The notes: generated by a model not told the origin, from the letters alone. DNA of 64,000 nt from Clostridium sp. CAG:628 (GCA_000438415.1 FR902240.1:1-64000); one strand, 5' to 3'. Shown: positions 46,318 through 55,527, counted from the first letter of the stretch. Translations and numbers: made by a program.

Positions 46318-48390
46318 ATGGCACGTGATGTATCTTTAGATAAGCTACGTAATATTGGTATTATGGCACATATAGATGCTGGTAAGACTACATTTACAGA
46401 GCGTGTACTTTTCCATACAGGTATAACACATAAAATCGGTGAAACACATGATGGTGAATCACAAATGGACTGGATGGAACAAGAAAAAGAAAGAGGTATC
46501 ACAATTACCAGTGCTGCAACTACTGCACATTGGAAAGGATATAGATTAAATATCATAGATACACCAGGACACGTAGACTTTACTATTGAAGTTTCTCGTA
46601 GTTTAAGAGTACTTGATGGTGCAATTGCGCTTATTGATGCTCAAGCTGGTGTTGAAACACAAACTGAACAAGTTTGGAGACAAGCTAATGAATGGAAAGT
46701 TCCAAGAATGATATTCGCTAATAAGATGGATAAAATGGGAGCTAACTTTGAATTTAGCTTAGAAACAATTAAAGATAGACTAAGTGAAAATAGTGCACCT
46801 ATTGAATGGCCTATTGGTGCTGAAGATAACTTTAGTGGTATTATTGACTTAGTTACTATGAAAGCATATCATTATGATGGGGATCAACATGAAAATGCTA
46901 CTGAAATAGAAATTCCTGCTGAATTAAAAAGTATTGCTGAAGAAAAACGTATGGAACTTATTGAAACAGTTAGTATGTTTGATGATGAGTTAATGGAAAA
47001 ATACTTAGAAGGAAATGAACTTAGTGTTGAAGAAATTAAGTCTGCTATAAGAAAAGGTGTTATAGCTGGAGAATTCTATCCAGTACTATGCGGTACTGCT
47101 TTAGGAAACAAAGGTGTAAAACTTGCACTTGATGCTGTACTTGATTATTTACCAGCTCCAACAGATATCCCTCCAGTAAAGGGAATTGATATGAATGATA
47201 ATCCAATTGAAAGAAAAGCAAGTGACTCTGAACCATTTAGTGCACTAGCATTCAAAGTTATGAACGATCCATTCGTTGGTAACTTAACATTCTTTAGAGT
47301 ATACTCTGGAACATTAAAGAGTGGTTCATATGTATATAATAGTTCTAAAGGAGAAAAAGAAAGAATTGGACGTATTTTACAAATGCATGCTAATCAAAGA
47401 AAGGAAATTACTGAAGTTTATGCAGGAGAAATTGCTGCTGCAGTAGGACTTAAAGACACATTTACTGGTGACACTTTGTGTGATGAAAAATCAAAAGTTA
47501 TACTTGAAAAAATGACTTTCCCAGAACCAGTTATTGAACTTGCTATTGAACCAAAATCAAAAGCAGACCAAGAAAAAATGAGTCTTGCACTTCAAAAGTT
47601 AGCAAAAGAAGACCCATCATTCAGAGCTAGTACAAACCATGAAACTGGTCAAACTATTATAGCTGGAATGGGTGAGTTACACTTAGATGTTCTAGTTGAT
47701 AGAATGAGAAGAGAATTTGATGTTGAGTGTAACGTTGGTAAACCACAAGTTGCTTATAGAGAAACTCTTACAGTACCAGCTGACTGTGAAGGTAAATACA
47801 TTAAGCAAAGTGGTGGACGTGGACAATATGGACACGTTTGGGTTAAATTTGAACCTAATAAAGATAAAGGATATGAATTCGTTGACGCTGTTGTTGGTGG
47901 TGTAGTACCACGTGAATACATTGGTGTTGTTGATAAAGGACTTCAAGAGGCTTTAGCTGGAGGAGTACTTGCTGGATATCCTATGATAGATGTTAAGTGT
48001 ACATTATTTGATGGTTCATACCATGATGTAGACTCTAACGAAATGGCATTTAAGATTGCCGCATCTATGGCACTTAAAGAAGCTAAAAATAAATGTAAAC
48101 CTGTTTTACTAGAACCAATAATGAAAGTATCTGTTGTAGTTCCTGAAGAATTTATGGGAACAGTTATGGGAGACTTAACTAGTAGAAGAGGAAGACCACT
48201 TGGTAATGAATCAAGAGGTAAAGACCTAGAAATAGGTGCAATGGTACCTTTAGCAGAAATGTTTGGTTACATGACAGTATTAAGAAGTAATACTCAAGGT
48301 AGAGGACAATATCAAATGGTATTTGACCACTATGAAGAAGTACCTAGAAACATTGCTGAAGATATTATTAAGAAAAATAGTGTTGCCTAA
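46318..48390 (+). CDS. fusA: Elongation factor G
   Basis: 690 residues. G1 [18 protein letters not shown]3 IDTPGHVDF, and G4 ANKMDKMGA, then domains II-V including [15 protein letters not shown] and the domain IV tip. It catalyses translocation. Normal length, 22 nt after rpsG. Confidence 0.98.
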   Translation: MARDVSLDKLRNIGIMAHIDAGKTTFTERVLFHTGITHKIGETHDGESQMDWMEQEKERGITITSAATTAHWKGYRLNIIDTPGHVDFTIEVSRSLRVLDGAIALIDAQAGVETQTEQVWRQANEWKVPRMIFANKMDKMGANFEFSLETIKDRLSENSAPIEWPIGAEDNFSGIIDLVTMKAYHYDGDQHENATEIEIPAELKSIAEEKRMELIETVSMFDDELMEKYLEGNELSVEEIKSAIRKGVIAGEFYPVLCGTALGNKGVKLALDAVLDYLPAPTDIPPVKGIDMNDNPIERKASDSEPFSALAFKVMNDPFVGNLTFFRVYSGTLKSGSYVYNSSKGEKERIGRILQMHANQRKEITEVYAGEIAAAVGLKDTFTGDTLCDEKSKVILEKMTFPEPVIELAIEPKSKADQEKMSLALQKLAKEDPSFRASTNHETGQTIIAGMGELHLDVLVDRMRREFDVECNVGKPQVAYRETLTVPADCEGKYIKQSGGRGQYGHVWVKFEPNKDKGYEFVDAVVGGVVPREYIGVVDKGLQEALAGGVLAGYPMIDVKCTLFDGSYHDVDSNEMAFKIAASMALKEAKNKCKPVLLEPIMKVSVVVPEEFMGTVMGDLTSRRGRPLGNESRGKDLEIGAMVPLAEMFGYMTVLRSNTQGRGQYQMVFDHYEEVPRNIAEDIIKKNSVA

Positions 48391-48421
48391 TTAAAAAAAT
48401 GTAAAACTTAATAGTTTAGAC

Positions 48422-48450
48422 TTGAAAAAGTTTAAACTATTAGGTAAAAT
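48422..48450 (+). promoter_or_regulatory. Separate promoter of tuf, embedded in a dyad
   Basis: TTGAAA at 48422-48427, 17 nt, TAAAAT at 48445-48450. A 10-bp perfect inverted repeat (taatagttta/taaactatta) spans the -35 region, so it could act as operator or weak fusA terminator. Confidence 0.65.
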
Positions 48451-48483
48451 AATAATGTATATAGAAAAAGGAGGAAATTTAAA

Positions 48484-49668
48484 ATGGCAAGAGAAAAATT
48501 TGATCGTTCAAAACCACATGTTAACATTGGTACAATTGGACACGTAGACCATGGTAAAACAACATTAACTGCTGCTATTACCAAAAGACAAGCTGAAAAA
48601 TTTGGAGGAGAATTTGTTGATTATGCAAATATAGATAAAGCTCCAGAAGAAAGAGAAAGAGGTATTACTATTAATACATCTCACGTTGAGTATCAAACTG
48701 AAAAACGTCACTATGCTCACGTAGACTGTCCTGGACACGCTGACTATGTTAAAAATATGATTACAGGTGCTGCTCAAATGGATGGTGCTATCCTAGTTGT
48801 TAGTGCAACTGATGGACCTATGCCTCAAACAAGAGAACACATCTTATTATCAAGACAAGTTGGTGTACCTAAAATGGTAGTATTCATCAACAAATGCGAT
48901 ATGGTTGATGATCCAGAACTACTTGATTTAGTAGAAATGGAAGTTAGAGAATTATTAACTGAATATGGTTTCGATGGAGATAACACTCCTATCATAAGAG
49001 GTTCAGCATTAAAAGCTCTAGAAGGTGATCCTAAATATGTAGCTGCTATCGATGAATTAATGGATGCAGTAGATACTTGGATCGATACTCCAGTAAGAGA
49101 TACTGAAAAGCCTTTCTTAATGAGTATTGAAGATGTATTCACAATCACTGGTCGTGGAACAGTTGTTACAGGACGTGTTGAAAGAGGAATACTTAAATTA
49201 AATGACGAAGTTGAAATCGTTGGATTAAAAGATACAAGAAAAACAGTTGTAACTGGTATCGAAATGTTCAGAAAGTCATTGGACTTTGCTGAAGCAGGAG
49301 ATAACGCTGGTGTACTTCTTCGTGGTATCAACAGAGAAGATGTTGAAAGAGGACAAGTACTTGCAAAACCAGGTTCAGTTACACCTCACAAAAAATTCAA
49401 AGCAGAAGTTTATGTTCTATCTAAAGAAGAAGGTGGAAGACATACTCCATTCTTCAGTAACTATAGACCTCAATTCTACTTCAGAACAACAGATGTTACT
49501 GGTGTAATCGAATTACCTGCTGGTGTTGAAATGGTTATGCCTGGTGATAATGTTTCTATGACAGTTGAATTAATCAACAAAATCGCTATCGAAAACGGAA
49601 CAGAATTCTCTATCCGTGAAGGTGGTAGAACTGTTGGTGCTGGTAAAGTAACTGAAATCATTGAATAA
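48484..49668 (+). CDS. tuf: Elongation factor Tu
   Basis: 394 residues after AAAGGAGG. G1 [15 protein letters not shown]2/G3 [15 protein letters not shown] and [15 protein letters not shown], and G4 NKCDMVDD, followed by beta-barrel domains 2 and 3. Delivers aminoacyl-tRNA. It has its own promoter and a terminator. Confidence 0.99.
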   Translation: MAREKFDRSKPHVNIGTIGHVDHGKTTLTAAITKRQAEKFGGEFVDYANIDKAPEERERGITINTSHVEYQTEKRHYAHVDCPGHADYVKNMITGAAQMDGAILVVSATDGPMPQTREHILLSRQVGVPKMVVFINKCDMVDDPELLDLVEMEVRELLTEYGFDGDNTPIIRGSALKALEGDPKYVAAIDELMDAVDTWIDTPVRDTEKPFLMSIEDVFTITGRGTVVTGRVERGILKLNDEVEIVGLKDTRKTVVTGIEMFRKSLDFAEAGDNAGVLLRGINREDVERGQVLAKPGSVTPHKKFKAEVYVLSKEEGGRHTPFFSNYRPQFYFRTTDVTGVIELPAGVEMVMPGDNVSMTVELINKIAIENGTEFSIREGGRTVGAGKVTEIIE

Positions 49669-49677
49669 TTAAATATA

Positions 49678-49702
49678 AAGATTCCCATTTTGGGGATTTT
49701 TT
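49678..49702 (+). terminator. Intrinsic terminator after tuf
   Basis: attccc/gggat-type stem followed by about ten T. Confidence 0.85.
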
Positions 49703-49785
49703 TTTTACTAAAATAGTATAATAAAACCAACAATAATTAAAGTAATATCATAAAAAATAAAAGAAAAGATTTTATCAAAATACAA

Positions 49786-49816
49786 AAAGGTACTTGAAAT
49801 AAAAGTACTTTTTTTG
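49786..49816 (+). terminator. Hairpin with T-run, copy of the terminator downstream of the surface-protein gene
   Basis: An 11-bp stem around ggtacttgaaa with seven T. It closely resembles the hairpin at 51553-51585 after the surface-protein gene, as if left behind by a deleted tandem copy. The -35 element of the next promoter lies in its loop. Confidence 0.6.
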
Positions 49817-49822
49817 TATAAT
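49794..49822 (+). promoter_or_regulatory. Promoter of leader ORF and surface-protein gene
   Basis: TTGAAA at 49794-49799, exactly 17 nt, consensus TATAAT at 49817-49822. The start is predicted near 49829. Confidence 0.78.
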
Positions 49823-49855
49823 AAATTTAGTTAAGGTAGAAGGAGGATATACAAT

Positions 49856-49942
49856 ATGACTAACAATTATGTAAATAAATTAAGTTATATTTCTCTTGTA
49901 GTACAAAATAATGTACAATGGGGGGGGGGTATTATCTTCTAA
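49856..49942 (+). CDS. 28-residue leader peptide containing a G10 tract
   Basis: ATG at 49856 has an excellent AAGGAGGA site 7 nt upstream. The frame encodes a peptide ending VQWGGGIIF, where the Gly run comes from ten consecutive G at 49920-49929. One more G would extend the frame to a TGA at 49990-49992 inside the downstream hairpin; one fewer would stop it at 49944-49946. Homopolymer G tracts of this length slip readily in other bacteria, so this looks like a contingency locus. The peptide has no family; its role is probably in being translated. A sequencing or assembly length error cannot be excluded. Confidence 0.55.
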   Translation: MTNNYVNKLSYISLVVQNNVQWGGGIIF

Positions 49943-49976
49943 CTAACTTAAAAGTAAATGATTTTTTGCATGAAAT

Positions 49977-50008
49977 AAAATGGATAGAATGAGTCTACCC
50001 ATTTTTTT
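49977..50008 (+). terminator. Candidate attenuator between leader ORF and surface-protein gene
   Basis: Stem aaaatgg/ccatttt plus tag(a)/(t)cta across one A-C mismatch, followed by TTTTTTT at 50002-50008. It lies 28 nt before the surface-protein ATG, in a place where full termination would silence the gene. Confidence 0.6.
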
Positions 50009-50036
50009 GTTATGTAATAAAAGGAGGGAGAAGTTT

Positions 50037-51548
50037 ATGCAAAAAAAACAAACAATATTAGTGGTTGCTAGTTTACTAGTAGTAGTACTTAGTGTAACAC
50101 TAGCATACTTTACAGCACAAATAATAGGAAAGGGGAAAAATGTTACCATCAACAGTGCAGACTTAAAAATAATATTTACTGATAGTGATGGAGCGATATC
50201 TGGAAGTAACATTGAACCAGGATGGAGTGATACTAAAACATTTACTGTAGAAAACAACAGTAAAAGTGAATACAAATATAACATAGTTATACAAGACTTA
50301 GTAAATACTTTTGTAACTAATGGATATTTACAATACAAGATAACTAGTACTAATGGTGGATACAATATGACTGAGTTTAAAGATGTACCAAAGTCAAGTG
50401 CACCTAAAGATACAATACTTGCTTATAGTGTTAGCATTCCAGTAGGAGTAACACAAAGTTATACAATTGAATTTAAGTATGCAAACGATGAAAGTGTAGA
50501 CCAAAGTGATGATATGGGAAGAAAACTAAGTGGAAATTTATTTATTACTGAAGGAACAGAAAAACTTACGCTTTTAAGTCAAATATTAAAAGATAACCCA
50601 ACAAGAAACACAAGAGATACTTATGATTCAGTATTTACAAATAATACAACAGGAACATTATTTACAGCAACAGAAAAGAATGTACATAATATAACAGATA
50701 CAACAGTATATTATTATGCAGGAAATACAACAAATAACTGGGTTAAATTTGCAGGGTACTACTGGAGAATAATAAGAACAAATGCAGATGGAAGTGTAAG
50801 AATGTTATACTCAGGAACAGCAACAGATACAACAAGCGGATATTTAAGTACAGGTACTACTGCTTTCAACACTCCATCCAATAGTCCAAAATATGTAGGA
50901 TATATGTATGGAGAAAAAGATGATACATTAGTAAATGCAAGAACAAATACAAATAACAGCACAATAAAAACAGCAATAGATAATTGGTATGCAAGTAACA
51001 TGACATCATATACAAAATACCTAAGTACAACAGCAGTATATTGTAATGATAGAACAGAACAAACAGTAGGAACATATAACACAGGTAGTACAAATTTCAA
51101 CTATGCACCATATGCAAGAGCAACTACAAGTCATCTCCCTACATATGACTGTACAGAAGCAAGTGATGCGTTCAGTGTAGATAATACAAGTGCAAAACTA
51201 ACATACCCAATAGCATTAATGACAGCAGACGAAATAATGCGTGCTGGTGGAAAAGGTAACACAAGTTTAACAAGTCCATACGCATGGTATTATTTAAATA
51301 GTGCAAATGGTAGTATAACAGGCTCAACCGTATGGTGGTTGTTGTCTCCTAGCTGTTGGCTTAGCGGCAATGCTTACGTGTTCTTCGTGAACGATTCGCA
51401 CTTCCCTGGCGCCTTGAACGGCGGCGGCGTCGGCAATGCTGATGCCATGCGTCCCGTCGTTTCTCTCAAATCTTGCACTCTATATAGTACAGGAAATGGG
51501 ACATCAGAGACACCATATGAAATAGACTATGACAATAGTAATTGTTAA
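50037..51548 (+). CDS. Variable surface protein, putative DGR target with C-type-lectin-like C-terminal domain
   Basis: 503 residues from the ATG at 50037 after AAGGAGGGAG; an in-frame ATG at 49980 lies within the attenuator. The N-terminal MQKKQTILVVASLLVVVLSV continues TLAYFTAQ, a signal sequence like those of TasA/CalY-type SipW substrates. A beta-rich domain follows (to ~175), then a long Thr/Asn-rich domain with FAGYYWRIIRTNADGSVRML and YPIALMTADEIMRAGG. The C-terminal segment STVWWLLSP ... MRPVVSLKSC is the lectin-like fold typical of DGR targets. The variable segment lies in codons 434-477. It is probably exposed on the cell surface to bind unknown ligands. Confidence 0.75.
   Translation: MQKKQTILVVASLLVVVLSVTLAYFTAQIIGKGKNVTINSADLKIIFTDSDGAISGSNIEPGWSDTKTFTVENNSKSEYKYNIVIQDLVNTFVTNGYLQYKITSTNGGYNMTEFKDVPKSSAPKDTILAYSVSIPVGVTQSYTIEFKYANDESVDQSDDMGRKLSGNLFITEGTEKLTLLSQILKDNPTRNTRDTYDSVFTNNTTGTLFTATEKNVHNITDTTVYYYAGNTTNNWVKFAGYYWRIIRTNADGSVRMLYSGTATDTTSGYLSTGTTAFNTPSNSPKYVGYMYGEKDDTLVNARTNTNNSTIKTAIDNWYASNMTSYTKYLSTTAVYCNDRTEQTVGTYNTGSTNFNYAPYARATTSHLPTYDCTEASDAFSVDNTSAKLTYPIALMTADEIMRAGGKGNTSLTSPYAWYYLNSANGSITGSTVWWLLSPSCWLSGNAYVFFVNDSHFPGALNGGGVGNADAMRPVVSLKSCTLYSTGNGTSETPYEIDYDNSNC
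51336..51467 (+). repeat. Variable repeat (VR) of the surface-protein gene
   Basis: 132 nt from TGGTTGTTGTCTCCT to CGTCCC...TCTCTC. In 51351-51467, 69 of 117 bases are G or C by my count, against about 30% nearby, as expected when template adenines are randomised. It shares both ends with the template-like copy at 305-370, which lacks 66 nt of the middle. Confidence 0.65.
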
Positions 51549-51552
51549 GTTT

Positions 51553-51585
51553 AAAAGAGGTACTTGAAAAGAAGTATCTCTTTTA
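51553..51585 (+). terminator. Intrinsic terminator after surface-protein gene
   Basis: A 13-bp stem aaaagaggtactt/aagtatctctttt (one G-T pair). It is near-identical in core to the hairpin at 49786-49816. Confidence 0.8.
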
Positions 51586-51660
51586 TATATAAATATCCAC
51601 TTAAAATAATTTTGTTTCTATTATAGAATAAAAGAATTTTTACTGGTTGCTAAGGAATGT

Positions 51661-51689
51661 TTGAAACATTCCCTTTATTATGGTATAAT
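51661..51689 (+). promoter_or_regulatory. Promoter of rsmE (leaderless)
   Basis: TTGAAA at 51661-51666, exactly 17 nt, TATAAT at 51684-51689. The predicted first transcribed base is the A of the rsmE ATG at 51696. Confidence 0.72.
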
Positions 51690-51695
51690 TTAGAC

Positions 51696-52403
51696 ATGCA
51701 ACAATATTTTAGTAATAAAAAAGAAAATAATATATTGTATTTTGATAGTGAAGACTTACATCATATTAAAAATGTAATGAGAATTAAAGAAGAAAGCGAG
51801 GTAATAGTTAACTTTGAAGGAACTTCTTATATATGTAAAATGTGTGAAGACTTAAAAAGTGCTTCCATAATAAGTGTATATAAAACTAAAGAAGAAGGTC
51901 CTGTCGTAACCGCATACATTCCAGTACTAAATGATGAAAAAACAAGTTTCATAATTGAAAAATGTACTGAACTAGGTGTAAATAATTTCATACTAGTACA
52001 ATATGAAAGATGTAAATTTATAATTAACAAAGATAAGTTAGAAAAGAAGTTAATGAGATACAATAAAATAGCCAAAGAAGCCAGTGAACAGTCACGAAGA
52101 ACTTCTATTCCTAAAGTAACTGGAGTAATAAAAGTTGACAGTATAGAAAGTTCTAGTAGTGTAAATATTTTATGTTCACTTGACGAATATAATGTAAAAA
52201 GTATTAATAAGGTGTTAAATAGTAATTCTATATGTGATAAAATAAATATAGTATTTGGACCAGAAGGAGGTCTTACTAATAAAGAAGAAGATTTGTTAGT
52301 AAGTATTGGTTACACAAAAACCTCTTTAGGTAATAATGTACTAAGAACTGAAACAGTTTTATTAACTGTATGTTCTATTATTAATTATGTGAAGGGTGAG
52401 TAA
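51696..52403 (+). CDS. rsmE: 16S rRNA m3U1498 methyltransferase RsmE
   Basis: 235 residues from the ATG at 51696; the longer frame starts upstream inside the promoter. The SPOUT fold is indicated by DLHHIKNVMRIKEES, KCTELGVNNFILVQYERC, EASEQSRRTSIP, and IVFGPEGGLTNKEE, then the knot segment LGNNVLRTETVLLT. It methylates U1498 of 16S rRNA. No Shine-Dalgarno site is present. RsmE is followed three genes on by MtaB, as yqeU-yqeV in Bacillus, here separated by one membrane protein. Confidence 0.94.
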   Translation: MQQYFSNKKENNILYFDSEDLHHIKNVMRIKEESEVIVNFEGTSYICKMCEDLKSASIISVYKTKEEGPVVTAYIPVLNDEKTSFIIEKCTELGVNNFILVQYERCKFIINKDKLEKKLMRYNKIAKEASEQSRRTSIPKVTGVIKVDSIESSSSVNILCSLDEYNVKSINKVLNSNSICDKINIVFGPEGGLTNKEEDLLVSIGYTKTSLGNNVLRTETVLLTVCSIINYVKGE

Positions 52404-52406
52404 ATA

Positions 52407-53066
52407 ATGAAAGATGGAATTAATAATTTTATAGAATTACTAGTAAAAGGAGATTTCTTTCTAATATTTTTAATAATAATGATGATAGTAATTTTGTCTG
52501 TAATAATATATTTAATTAAATTACAAATAAATGAAAAATATTATTATGATAATGAAGAAGATGTTGATGATGATTTTATTGATAAGTTTGAAAATAAAGA
52601 AGAACTTCCAGTAAAAGAGAGTATGAATAAAGAACCTGTTACAGAAACAATAAAAGAAACTCCTAGATTAGTAAATCAAACAAAATTTGATTTTGAAAAA
52701 AATGATGTAGTTGATTCCATAAAAAGTTATGAAACTGATCAAGAAGAAATGGCTATAATATCTGCTAGTGAACTAGAAAGTAGAATAAAAAACATGAAAG
52801 AAACTGGAGAATATGAAAAACATTTTGATAAAATAAACGAATATGAAAGTGATCAAGAAAATCAAGCAATTATTAGTTATGATGAATTATTAAGAAGAGC
52901 TTCCTCTAACAACATTAGTTACGAGAGTGAAGAAAATTTAGGTGGTATCAAAGTTAGTAAAGTTGATACTAGTAAAATAGAAATTAAAAGCGAAGAAAGT
53001 AATAAACCTTATTACAGGGAAGAATCTTTCTTAAATGCTTTAAAGGAGTTCAGGGAGAGTTTATAA
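52407..53066 (+). CDS. Single-pass membrane protein with acidic repeats
   Basis: 219 residues between rsmE and mtaB (3-nt gap before, 1-nt overlap after). One TM helix lies at residues ~16-38. The long Glu/Lys-rich cytoplasmic tail contains two copies of YE(T/S)DQE(E/N)xAIIS, at SYETDQEEMAIISASEL and EYESDQENQAIISYDEL. The C-terminus ends FLNALKEFRESL. Likely a docking or scaffold protein; family not recognised. Confidence 0.6.
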   Translation: MKDGINNFIELLVKGDFFLIFLIIMMIVILSVIIYLIKLQINEKYYYDNEEDVDDDFIDKFENKEELPVKESMNKEPVTETIKETPRLVNQTKFDFEKNDVVDSIKSYETDQEEMAIISASELESRIKNMKETGEYEKHFDKINEYESDQENQAIISYDELLRRASSNNISYESEENLGGIKVSKVDTSKIEIKSEESNKPYYREESFLNALKEFRESL

Positions 53067-54322
53067 TGAAATTTTGTATTAAAACATTAGGTTGCAAAGT
53101 TAATACATATGAAAGTGAATTTATCCATGGCCTTTTCATTAGAAAAGGCTATACTTATAGTGAAGAAAATGCTGATATATATGTAGTTAACACATGTACT
53201 GTAACAAATATGAGTGATAAAAAAAGTAGACAAATAATTAATAGTCTTAGAAAAAATAATGAAAATAGTATAATTGTAGTATGTGGATGTTTTTCACAAA
53301 ATGCATTTAATACTGGAAGATTAGAAGAAATAAATGCAGATATTATACTAGGTAACAAAGATAAAAGCAAAATAGTAGAATATGTAGAAGATTATATAAA
53401 AAATAAAAAACAGAAGAAAGTGTTTTATAATATAGAAGATGTTCCTTTTGAAGATATGGAATTAGATAGTATGAATAATAGAACTCGTGCTTTTGTTAAG
53501 ATAGAAGATGGTTGTGAAAACTATTGTACTTATTGTATAATCCCTTATGTAAGAGGTAAAGTAAGAAGTAAAAGGCATGAGTTTGTAATTGAAGAAGTAA
53601 CTAAGTTAGTATCTTTAGGGTATAAGGAAGTAGTATTAACTGGAATACATACTGGTCACTATATAGATGGTGAATATAAATTTGCAGATTTACTTAAAGA
53701 TTTAGTTAAAATTGATGGCTTAGTAAGATTAAGAATAAGTTCTATTGAAATAAATGAATTAACAGATGAAGTATTAGATATATTCAAAGAAAGTAACATT
53801 CTAGTACCTCACTTACACATACCACTTCAAAGTGGAAGCAATCATATATTAAAAGAAATGAATAGAAAGTATGATAAAGAATACTTTATAAATAGAATAG
53901 ACTATATAAAAAGTATAAAAGAAGATGTAAGTATTACAACTGATGTCATAACTGGTTTTCCAGGAGAAACTGATGAAGAACACATTGAATCTATAAAAAC
54001 AATTAAAAGAATAGGTTTTACAAAAGTTCATGTTTTTCCATATAGTGATAGATATGGTACTGTTGCAAGCAAGATGCCTAATAAAGTTGATGGAAATATT
54101 AAAAAATCTAGGGTTAGAGACTTACTAGAACTTAGTCAAGAATTAGAAAGTACTTTTTATAAAAAGTTTTATAATAGAACTATGAAAGTACTTATTGAAG
54201 AAGAAAAAGATGGCTACTTCTATGGACACACAGCTAATTTTATAAAAGTAAAGGTAAGTGGAAACTTTGTTCAAAATGAAATATATGATATATTATTAAC
54301 TGAAGATAATATAGTTAGTTAA
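53066..54322 (+). CDS. mtaB: tRNA t6A37 methylthiotransferase MtaB
   Basis: 418 residues. N-terminal UPF0004 domain with KTLGCKVNTYESE, NTCTVTN and CGCFSQ cysteines, then radical SAM CENYCTYCIIPYVRGKVRS near residue 149, and a C-terminal TRAM domain. The TLGCKVNxYES start separates MtaB from MiaB and RimO. It converts t6A37 to ms2t6A37 in ANN-decoding tRNAs, including the tRNA-Ile class encoded here. Confidence 0.95.
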   Translation: MKFCIKTLGCKVNTYESEFIHGLFIRKGYTYSEENADIYVVNTCTVTNMSDKKSRQIINSLRKNNENSIIVVCGCFSQNAFNTGRLEEINADIILGNKDKSKIVEYVEDYIKNKKQKKVFYNIEDVPFEDMELDSMNNRTRAFVKIEDGCENYCTYCIIPYVRGKVRSKRHEFVIEEVTKLVSLGYKEVVLTGIHTGHYIDGEYKFADLLKDLVKIDGLVRLRISSIEINELTDEVLDIFKESNILVPHLHIPLQSGSNHILKEMNRKYDKEYFINRIDYIKSIKEDVSITTDVITGFPGETDEEHIESIKTIKRIGFTKVHVFPYSDRYGTVASKMPNKVDGNIKKSRVRDLLELSQELESTFYKKFYNRTMKVLIEEEKDGYFYGHTANFIKVKVSGNFVQNEIYDILLTEDNIVS

Positions 54323-54324
54323 AT

Positions 54325-54350
54325 AAAGCCTTGTAAAAGGCTTTTCTTTT
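54325..54350 (+). terminator. Intrinsic terminator after mtaB
   Basis: An 8-bp stem aaagcctt/aaggcttt followed by TCTTTTT. Confidence 0.82.
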
Positions 54351-54370
54351 TGTACCAAATATGGTATAAT
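54351..54370 (+). promoter_or_regulatory. Shared promoter/operator element, copy 1
   Basis: The 20 bases tgtaccaaatatggtataat are identical to 60686-60705. They include the TATAAT -10 hexamer and a tacc/ggta inverted repeat in the spacer. The copy is 22 nt before the transglutaminase-like gene. Confidence 0.6.
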
Positions 54371-54392
54371 CAATACATATGAGGGGGAAAAC

Positions 54393-55445
54393 ATGAATTA
54401 TAAATTATTAAATGATATAGATAAACTAAATAACTTTGGCGAAATAGAATTAAATGAAAGAGTATATATTTTTAAAGAAAATGATAAGTTATACATTTCC
54501 TCATTACTTGAAGACTACAAAGAAGCAAAAGAAGTGTATCATTATTTAAAAAATAAAGGTTTTGATGTAATAATTATTAGTAGTGGTACTAAAATTCTAA
54601 TCAGTAAAAAATTAAATAAACTTTATAATGGTATACCTAAAAAAGATTTAATTTACGCATATAATATATTTGAAGAAGATTTTGCGCGTTACACCTATGA
54701 TGAACTTATAGGAGTAGAAGCATTAATAAAGTATTATAAAGATTTTATTCCTAAGACATTTTCTCCATTAGAAAAATTAATATTTGCATATGATATAGTT
54801 AAATCAGTTAAATGTAAAGAAAAAGAAGTAAACGAAGTATGGACAGGTAACATTAACTATTTTATGGATACAGGTTACATTGCATGTGCAGGTTTTAGTT
54901 CATTACTTACTATGATTTTAGAAGATATTGACCCTGATTTATCCGTGAAAAATAACAGTTTAATGATAAATAGTATAGAAGGACATGCTAGAAATATAGT
55001 TTTAATAAATGATAAAAAGTATAACTTCAAAGGAATATATACTATGGATGCAACATGGGATAGAAGTGAATTTAATAATGATAACTATAAATATTTCTTA
55101 TTAAATAATTCAGAACAAAAGAATAGTTATAACAAAATATCTAGTTTAATATTTAGTGATTATGATCATATCCTAAAAGAAAACAAAAAAGAAAATAAAT
55201 TAAAATTAACTAAAAGTTTTGAAGAAACTTTTTATAAAAGGATGAATAGAAAGTTAATGCTATCATACCTTAATGAAGAAAAAGATACTTTATTAATATT
55301 AAAAGCACTTATAATAGTAAAAAAAGAAGAAGGCTATTCTGAACTAGATACAATTAGAAGTTTACATAGATATTTAAAAAATGATGAAGAAAGTAAAAAG
55401 TTATATAGTAAAAAAGTTAGATCTTTAGTAAGTCAAATTTTTTAA
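54393..55445 (+). CDS. Transglutaminase-like protein
   Basis: 350 residues after GAGGGGG. The central region has the Cys-His-Asp order of the transglutaminase/protease-like superfamily: GYIACAGFSSLLTMIL (Cys near 165), EGHARNIVLIND (His near 195), and YTMDATWDR (Asp near 215). No signal peptide, so probably cytoplasmic. N- and C-terminal helical regions are unrecognised. It may be a protease or crosslinker, but many relatives are poorly characterised. Confidence 0.68.
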   Translation: MNYKLLNDIDKLNNFGEIELNERVYIFKENDKLYISSLLEDYKEAKEVYHYLKNKGFDVIIISSGTKILISKKLNKLYNGIPKKDLIYAYNIFEEDFARYTYDELIGVEALIKYYKDFIPKTFSPLEKLIFAYDIVKSVKCKEKEVNEVWTGNINYFMDTGYIACAGFSSLLTMILEDIDPDLSVKNNSLMINSIEGHARNIVLINDKKYNFKGIYTMDATWDRSEFNNDNYKYFLLNNSEQKNSYNKISSLIFSDYDHILKENKKENKLKLTKSFEETFYKRMNRKLMLSYLNEEKDTLLILKALIIVKKEEGYSELDTIRSLHRYLKNDEESKKLYSKKVRSLVSQIF

Positions 55446-55527
55446 CAATTATGACTTTTTTTCTTTTTAAATAAATGTTATAATTTACTTAGGAAGAGAA
55501 ATAAAATGTTTCGTAAGGAGGTTTAAC

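Noticed and set aside
47717..47905. Small plus-strand ORF inside fusA
   Set aside because: Out-of-frame shadow within a highly conserved gene; no ribosome-binding site.
49980..50036. Upstream in-frame start for the surface protein
   Set aside because: The 19 extra residues would be encoded by the attenuator hairpin and ribosome-binding site, and would displace the signal peptide from the N-terminus.
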